From Candidatus Gastranaerophilales bacterium (lineage in GTDB: Bacteria > Cyanobacteriota > Vampirovibrionia > Gastranaerophilales > Gastranaerophilaceae): a stretch of DNA of 64,000 nucleotides. The stretch covers positions 1-64,000 of the forward strand of contig CALUQE010000002.1 of NCBI GenBank assembly GCA_944322845.1, written 5' to 3'. The translations under genes and the position numbers were made by a program. Under the pieces are notes generated by a model. It searched no databases. It worked only from the letters and a program-made list of their open reading frames with translations, and was not told the origin of the DNA. This document shows positions 60,061 to 64,000 of this stretch, piece after piece (the first letter of the stretch is position 1; every line of letters begins with the position of its first letter).

Positions 60061-60133
60061 TGCGCTTGGCGCGATTCGAACGCGCGACCTATCCCTTAAA
60101 AGGGGAGTGCTCTACCTGCTGAGCTACAAGCGC
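60061..60133 (-). tRNA. tRNA-Lys (TTT anticodon)
   Basis: On the minus strand: acceptor GCGCTTG pairs with CAAGCGC, discriminator A. Anticodon loop CTTTTAA gives TTT at 60098-60100. The anticodon stem is CTCCC/GGGAT with a terminal C-T mismatch. The T-arm GCGCG-TTCGAAT-CGCGC is perfect. CCA not encoded. Confidence 0.95.
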
Positions 60134-60193
60134 ATATTATATTAAATTTTAAACCTTTTATACTTCGGCTGTGGACTAACCACAAGAACAATG

Positions 60194-61189
60194 TTAACAA
60201 GAACAAATTTTAGTGTCAAGGGTTTTGTTACTGTCAGATATTTCTTTGACTATATCTGCGATTTCGTCCGATATATCACTATTTTCAGTGATATTATCAC
60301 GTACGAGTTTTGCAAAATCTGCTTTCTTGAATTCATGCAAACCTTTTGTCTTGAATATATTTTCTAAATTTTTTACCTCAGGTAAATCGTCTGCCAGATC
60401 ATTGTCTGTAACTGTTGTAAAGTTTACAAAATGTGAATTCAGGGTTTTTATAATCAGAGACTTTGGAAGCAAGTCTTCAAATTCGCCGCATGATACAAGA
60501 TGAATTTTATCTATCTCCCGCAATTTAGGTTTAATCTGGCGGATATTTTCTTCTGCGTCTCTGTCGAGAAGCAAAAATACCGGAACCTTGAGCTCCTCTA
60601 TAAGTTTATAATACATTTTTACAACCTGATTTTTGCCTCCTGCACCTATAACCTGTATACCTTTCCGGTAGAAATCAAACCCGAGATACTTTGAAAATGC
60701 AGGCAAAAGAATTTCTTCAGTCAATCCTTCTACAAGAATGACTTTTTCGATAGGAAATTTGAGGCAATGCTCTTCTCTTGCAACTTTTTGCTCCCAATCT
60801 TCTTTAAGACTCTTTAGCCATTTTAAATTTACCGGCAAGTTTCCTTCAGCTAAATCAACTGCATCATAATAATTAATTTTATTGCTAAGTAATCTCTGCG
60901 TATAATCATCGTTTACAAAAACAGAATTTTCGTATTCTTTTAATTTTTGGTTTATTACATAATTGTTACTATTTTTGTTGAGAGAATTATTAAAAATTTC
61001 TTCCGCGATATTTTTAATCTCATTAGCATCCATTGCCAAAAGTTCACTTTTTTTTAGTTTCGGCTCTATTAGATTAGATAAAATTATGTCCGTAAAAACT
61101 CTAAAATATTTTTCTTTTGTATATTTAAATCTAGTAAGTCTGTCCAGTGATATAATTATTTGTTCTTGTGTTAGCTTTTTGTACTTCAT
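60194..61189 (-). CDS. OLD-type TOPRIM-domain protein without an ATPase
   Basis: 331 residues from the ATG at 61189 (MKYKKLTQEQ); an in-frame ATG 14 codons earlier lies upstream of the -10 and is rejected. The N-half (1-150) is helical and unassigned. The C-half is TOPRIM: catalytic Glu in VILVEGLTEEILLPAFSKYLG, then IQVIGAGGKNQVV and Asp in PVFLLLDRDAEENI, as in OLD-family nucleases. The ABC-type ATPase half of OLD/Gabija GajA is missing. A catalytic or nucleic-acid role is likely but the substrate is unknown. Confidence 0.7.
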   Translation of the reverse strand: MKYKKLTQEQIIISLDRLTRFKYTKEKYFRVFTDIILSNLIEPKLKKSELLAMDANEIKNIAEEIFNNSLNKNSNNYVINQKLKEYENSVFVNDDYTQRLLSNKINYYDAVDLAEGNLPVNLKWLKSLKEDWEQKVAREEHCLKFPIEKVILVEGLTEEILLPAFSKYLGFDFYRKGIQVIGAGGKNQVVKMYYKLIEELKVPVFLLLDRDAEENIRQIKPKLREIDKIHLVSCGEFEDLLPKSLIIKTLNSHFVNFTTVTDNDLADDLPEVKNLENIFKTKGLHEFKKADFAKLVRDNITENSDISDEIADIVKEISDSNKTLDTKICSC

Positions 61190-61196
61190 CAAAATT

Positions 61197-61202
61197 ATTA
61201 TA
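61197..61202 (-). promoter_or_regulatory. -10 element of the TOPRIM gene (leaderless type)
   Basis: TATAAT on the minus strand ends seven bases before the ATG at 61189. No good -35 is visible at 16-18 bases upstream. Confidence 0.5.
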
Positions 61203-61286
61203 TTATATTTGGTTGTAAATTTTTGTAACAAATTTAATTGTAAAGAATTGTAAATATTTTCTCCAAAAATAGAAATTTTCGCAAGT

Positions 61287-61310
61287 TAATATACTTAATA
61301 TATATAAGAG
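61287..61310 (+). promoter_or_regulatory. Shared AT-rich element, copy D
   Basis: The element contains ATACTTAATATATATAAGAG, 30-53 bases before the ATG at 61340. It matches copy A over TACTTAATATATATAAG. Confidence 0.6.
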
Positions 61311-61339
61311 TATAAAAAAATACGGAGACGGTATAAAAA

Positions 61340-62125
61340 ATGGCTTTCTTGTTATTACTACATGAAAAAATGAGGCTGAGACGTCAGGTCAACAAACTGA
61401 CGTTGAAACAGCTGCAGTACGGCAACCGTCTTGACCGTATGACAAAAAATATATCCAGAGTACAAAAAATGTACTCTAGTAAACAAGCTCAATTACAAAA
61501 AATGGCACAAATGATGCAATCTCAGGCCACTGTATTCTTCCAGAATGCAATGGGTCTTGGTATGCAGAATCAAGCCTTTAATCCTTGGAATATGTCCGGC
61601 GGCGGTATGACCTCATTTGTTCTTAACCAGATGGGAAGTATGTTAGCCAGCGGTAAAATTCCTAAAGATAAAAATAGCACGTATCCTTCGATGGATCAAG
61701 CTACATTCCAGGAAATGCTGCAAGACTACTATGCCGGTGGTTTAGCACAGATGAAAGATGCTGATGGAAACGCAGTTGCTGGTAAATACGGAACTAAAGG
61801 TCAGTTTACAGAAGATCAAGTAAAAGCATTCAAGATGGCAATGCAGGCAGCACAGCAGAACCAGTCGCAAGCACAAATGATGTGCCAGCAAATGAGCCAG
61901 AATTATCAGAACAACATCTCAATCTGGTTAGAAGCTGCAGAATCACAATTGGAAGCAGAGCAGGATGCGGCACTTGCTCCATTAGAAATGGAACAGACAG
62001 ATATGGAGCTCGAAAAAGAATCTATCGAAACTCAATTGACTTATGCAAAGGAAAGATTACAAAATATCGAGCAAGCTTGCAGCGAAGGAATCAAGGATTC
62101 AGCTCCGAAGTTCGGACTCGGTTAA
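61340..62125 (+). CDS. Met/Gln-rich helical protein of unknown function
   Basis: 261 residues, not recognised. The N-terminus is basic and helical (HEKMRLRRQVNKLTLKQLQYG). Residues about 50-80 are Met/Gln-rich, the middle is Gly-containing and looks unstructured, and two further helices follow (AMQAAQQNQSQAQMMCQQM; the acidic LAPLEMEQTDMELEKE). There is no signal peptide. A GGAG Shine-Dalgarno, the shared AT-rich element and its own terminator frame it as a single-gene unit. The charged C-terminal helix resembles that of the protein at 29535-29966. Confidence 0.7.
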   Translation: MAFLLLLHEKMRLRRQVNKLTLKQLQYGNRLDRMTKNISRVQKMYSSKQAQLQKMAQMMQSQATVFFQNAMGLGMQNQAFNPWNMSGGGMTSFVLNQMGSMLASGKIPKDKNSTYPSMDQATFQEMLQDYYAGGLAQMKDADGNAVAGKYGTKGQFTEDQVKAFKMAMQAAQQNQSQAQMMCQQMSQNYQNNISIWLEAAESQLEAEQDAALAPLEMEQTDMELEKESIETQLTYAKERLQNIEQACSEGIKDSAPKFGLG

Positions 62126-62144
62126 TAATTATTATACATATCAA

Positions 62145-62181
62145 AATAGGGTGCTCCAATATCACGGACACCCTATTTTTT
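62145..62181 (+). terminator. Terminator after the Met/Gln-rich gene
   Basis: AATAGGGTG (62145-62153) pairs with CACCCTATT (62169-62177) around a 15-base loop, then T residues. It sits between convergent genes, just after the dnaE stop on the other strand. Confidence 0.88.
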
Positions 62182-62184
62182 ATG

Positions 62185-64000
62185 CTAAACCTCTAATGGT
62201 TGATCTAACGAGCGAATAGAAACATCAACCTCATTAGGGAAAAATTGCTTCATATGATTTACTAAATCATTAGTAGAATTTACCCAGAAGGTCGGTGAAG
62301 TAAGAATTTTTGTACTGTAACCCTCCATCGGGGGAAGCTTAAACATTACAGGGTCATCTCCGTGATGTTTGGCTAAAATGTTCTTTATTCCGCACAATTC
62401 TTCATATTTTACATCTCTTTTCAGGCTCAAAGTAACTATATTAGAGTTTTCAACCGATTTTACATTATCAATGAGGACGCTTACCTGACCTTCATCTCCT
62501 CTGTGCTGGACTTTTCCTGTTATTACCACCTTATTATCCTGCTGCAGCAGGTCGCCGAATTCTAACAGCTTCTTGTGGAAGCATACGCAATCGACCTTTC
62601 CGGTTAAATCTTCAAGTGTAACAAACCGCAGGAATTTTGTCGGGTCCTTTTTAGTAGGAATTTGTCTTGTGGCTGTAACCAGCCCGCAGATTGTAACTTC
62701 TTCCTCCTCTTTTGCACCTGCAAGTTCCGTAATCCTGTGAGTCATAAGGAACTGCATCTTATCTCTTATTGAAAACAGAGGGTGCGAGGTTACGTAAAAT
62801 CCCAGAAATTCTTTTTCAAACTGCTGTATTTCCTTGTCTGAATACTCGGCGTCGCTTCCGGTTAGTTGATATTGGACATTTGAAAATTCATCATCTGCTC
62901 CCATGGCCGCAAACAAGCTTACCTGACCCATTGCCTTGTTTTTAGCCTCTTTTGAGGTGACATCAAGAATATGTTCTATGTTTTCAAACAGTTGTTTTCT
63001 GCTCTTTTCGATATTTGAAAAGGCTCCTGCTTTAATCAAGCCTTCAAGAGACTTTTTGTTAACGAATTTTGCGTCAACACGTTTACAGAAATCAAAAATA
63101 CTCTTAAATTCGCCGTTTTCTTCGCGTTCCTTGATAATAGCTTCTACAACAGGTTCACCTACCTGTTTAATTGCAGCAAGCCCGAATCTTATATTGTCTC
63201 CGTCAGGTGTATATTCAAGATAAGAATGATTAATATCCGGCGGTAATACTTTTATTCCGTACTTTTGCGCCTCTTCTATGTATAATTGTGTCTGATCTTT
63301 GTTATCAGAAACACTTGAAAGAAGTGCTGAAAGATATTCTACAGGATAATGGCATTTAAGATAAGCTGTCTGATACGCTACAAATGCATAAGCTGCCGAA
63401 TGCGACCTGTTGAAGCAGTATGATGCGAAAGCTTCTATTTGCTCAAACAGGGTAGCGGCATCCTCAGGCTTCATATCATGTCTTGTAGAAGCAAGTTCAA
63501 TGAACTTACCTTTTTGCTTCTGCATTTCTTCGACTTTTTTCTTACCCATCATACGACGGACAATATCAGCTTCACCCAGCGTATAATCCGCAAGAGTCTG
63601 GAACACTTGCATAATTTGTTCCTGATATACGATTGTGCCGTATGTATCTTTAAGAATTGGTTCTAATAACGGATGAGCGTAAGTGACTTTCTTTAGTCCG
63701 TGTTTTCTTGCAACAAACTCATCCACCATCCCCGAACCCAGAGGCCCCGGACGGAAAAGAGCAACAAGAGCGCCTAAATCTTCAAATACGTCTGGTTTTA
63801 GGCGTTTTACAAGGTTAATCATACCCTGGGATTCAAGCTGGAATACTCCGACGGTTTCGCCTCTCACGAGCATTTTGTAAGTTTCTTTATCATCCAGAGG
63901 AATGTTATTTATGTCAATATCAACACCTCTGTATTTTTTAACCATATCTACGGTTTTGTAAATCATTGTCAGGTTTCTTAAACCCAGAAAGTCCATTTTC
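62185..64000 (-). CDS. dnaE: DNA polymerase III alpha subunit, C-terminal part (cut by window edge)
   Basis: About 604 residues are present and the frame runs off the right edge, so the PHP and most of the palm domain lie outside. The visible part begins at KMDFLGLRNL, the motif carrying the third catalytic Asp in this family. It then shows FRPGPLGSGMVDEFVARKHG, YGTIVYQEQIMQVFQ, MGKKKVEEM and FNRSHSAAYAFVAYQTAYLK, the helix-hairpin-helix region, and a C-terminal OB fold (VTICGLVTATRQIP...VVITGKVQHRGDEG). This is the replicative polymerase, here of DnaE1 type. Confidence 0.96.
   Translation of the reverse strand, partial: KMDFLGLRNLTMIYKTVDMVKKYRGVDIDINNIPLDDKETYKMLVRGETVGVFQLESQGMINLVKRLKPDVFEDLGALVALFRPGPLGSGMVDEFVARKHGLKKVTYAHPLLEPILKDTYGTIVYQEQIMQVFQTLADYTLGEADIVRRMMGKKKVEEMQKQKGKFIELASTRHDMKPEDAATLFEQIEAFASYCFNRSHSAAYAFVAYQTAYLKCHYPVEYLSALLSSVSDNKDQTQLYIEEAQKYGIKVLPPDINHSYLEYTPDGDNIRFGLAAIKQVGEPVVEAIIKEREENGEFKSIFDFCKRVDAKFVNKKSLEGLIKAGAFSNIEKSRKQLFENIEHILDVTSKEAKNKAMGQVSLFAAMGADDEFSNVQYQLTGSDAEYSDKEIQQFEKEFLGFYVTSHPLFSIRDKMQFLMTHRITELAGAKEEEEVTICGLVTATRQIPTKKDPTKFLRFVTLEDLTGKVDCVCFHKKLLEFGDLLQQDNKVVITGKVQHRGDEGQVSVLIDNVKSVENSNIVTLSLKRDVKYEELCGIKNILAKHHGDDPVMFKLPPMEGYSTKILTSPTFWVNSTNDLVNHMKQFFPNEVDVSIRSLDQPLEV

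Noticed and set aside
60169..60183. TGTGG/CCACA hairpin as a terminator for the TOPRIM gene
   Set aside because: Only five base pairs and no T run after it on the minus strand.
1..64000. CRISPR arrays, insertion sequences, prophage or attachment sites
   Set aside because: No regularly spaced repeats, transposase, integrase or terminal inverted repeats were seen. tRNA-Lys and tRNA-Arg lack flanking direct repeats that I could detect by eye.

Overview
The window is 64 kb of an AT-rich, gene-dense bacterial chromosome using the standard code. It carries outer-membrane-type functions (an AsmA-like protein, a dTDP-rhamnose operon, a WecG/TagA glycosyltransferase) together with a DUF512 PDZ/FeS protein of a type well known in cyanobacteria. 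With the low GC and the overall gene set, this suggests a non-photosynthetic cyanobacterial relative such as Vampirovibrionia/Gastranaerophilales ('Melainabacteria'). That placement is inference. No rRNA, CRISPR array, insertion sequence or prophage was seen.

Layout. 1-2360: tRNA-Trp, secE, nusG, rplK and rplA, with an L1-stalk-like hairpin in front of both rplK and rplA, closed by a terminator (rplJL do not follow). 2440-4936: ppiC, pepP and a SpoU methyltransferase. 4946-6722 (minus): wecG, transketolase N-half and a small Cys protein. 6841-8851: two paralogous secreted repeat proteins and purB. 8879-10501: a possible minus-strand small RNA, a zinc-ribbon protein and spmA/spmB. 10595-17065: a 2156-residue coiled-coil protein. 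17049-22897: glcD-like oxidase, cutA, a metallopeptidase-like protein, a TPR protein, nadB and nadC. 23259-28713: tRNA-Arg, a GAF-GGDEF-HD-GYP protein, PadR, DUF512, a response regulator and a CooC-like ATPase. 28710-30316: folD and two small unknown genes. 30482-35510: HEAT protein, queC, DUF366, SPOR, winged helix and DUF262-like. 35481-40665 (minus): nupC, gcvPA-gcvH-gcvT and a DnaJ-type chaperone. 40785-49401: degenerate histidine kinase, UgpC-type ATPase, AsmA-like giant, PilZ/YcgR-like, TPR and uridine-kinase-like. 49406-52031 (minus): FAD oxidoreductase and an MnmC-like methyltransferase. 52096-55226: secreted metallopeptidase-like protein, ctpA and bioF. 55183-59965 (minus): ybaK, dxr and rmlA-D-B-C. 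60061-62125: tRNA-Lys, an OLD-type TOPRIM protein and a Met/Gln-rich protein. 62185-64000 (minus): the C-terminal half of dnaE.

Regulation is the most striking aspect. At least eight transcription units have a -10 hexamer ending only 6-7 bases before the start codon, most with a -35-like hexamer 16-18 bases further up; these predict leaderless mRNAs. Internal operon genes instead carry Shine-Dalgarno sequences or overlap the gene before. A separate AT-rich element (core TACTTWATATATA) lies 25-53 bases before the start codons of three small unknown genes and in front of a possible small RNA, suggesting a small regulon. Several signalling proteins look catalytically altered: a histidine kinase with Asn in place of the phospho-accepting His, and an HD-GYP domain with Tyr in place of the first His.
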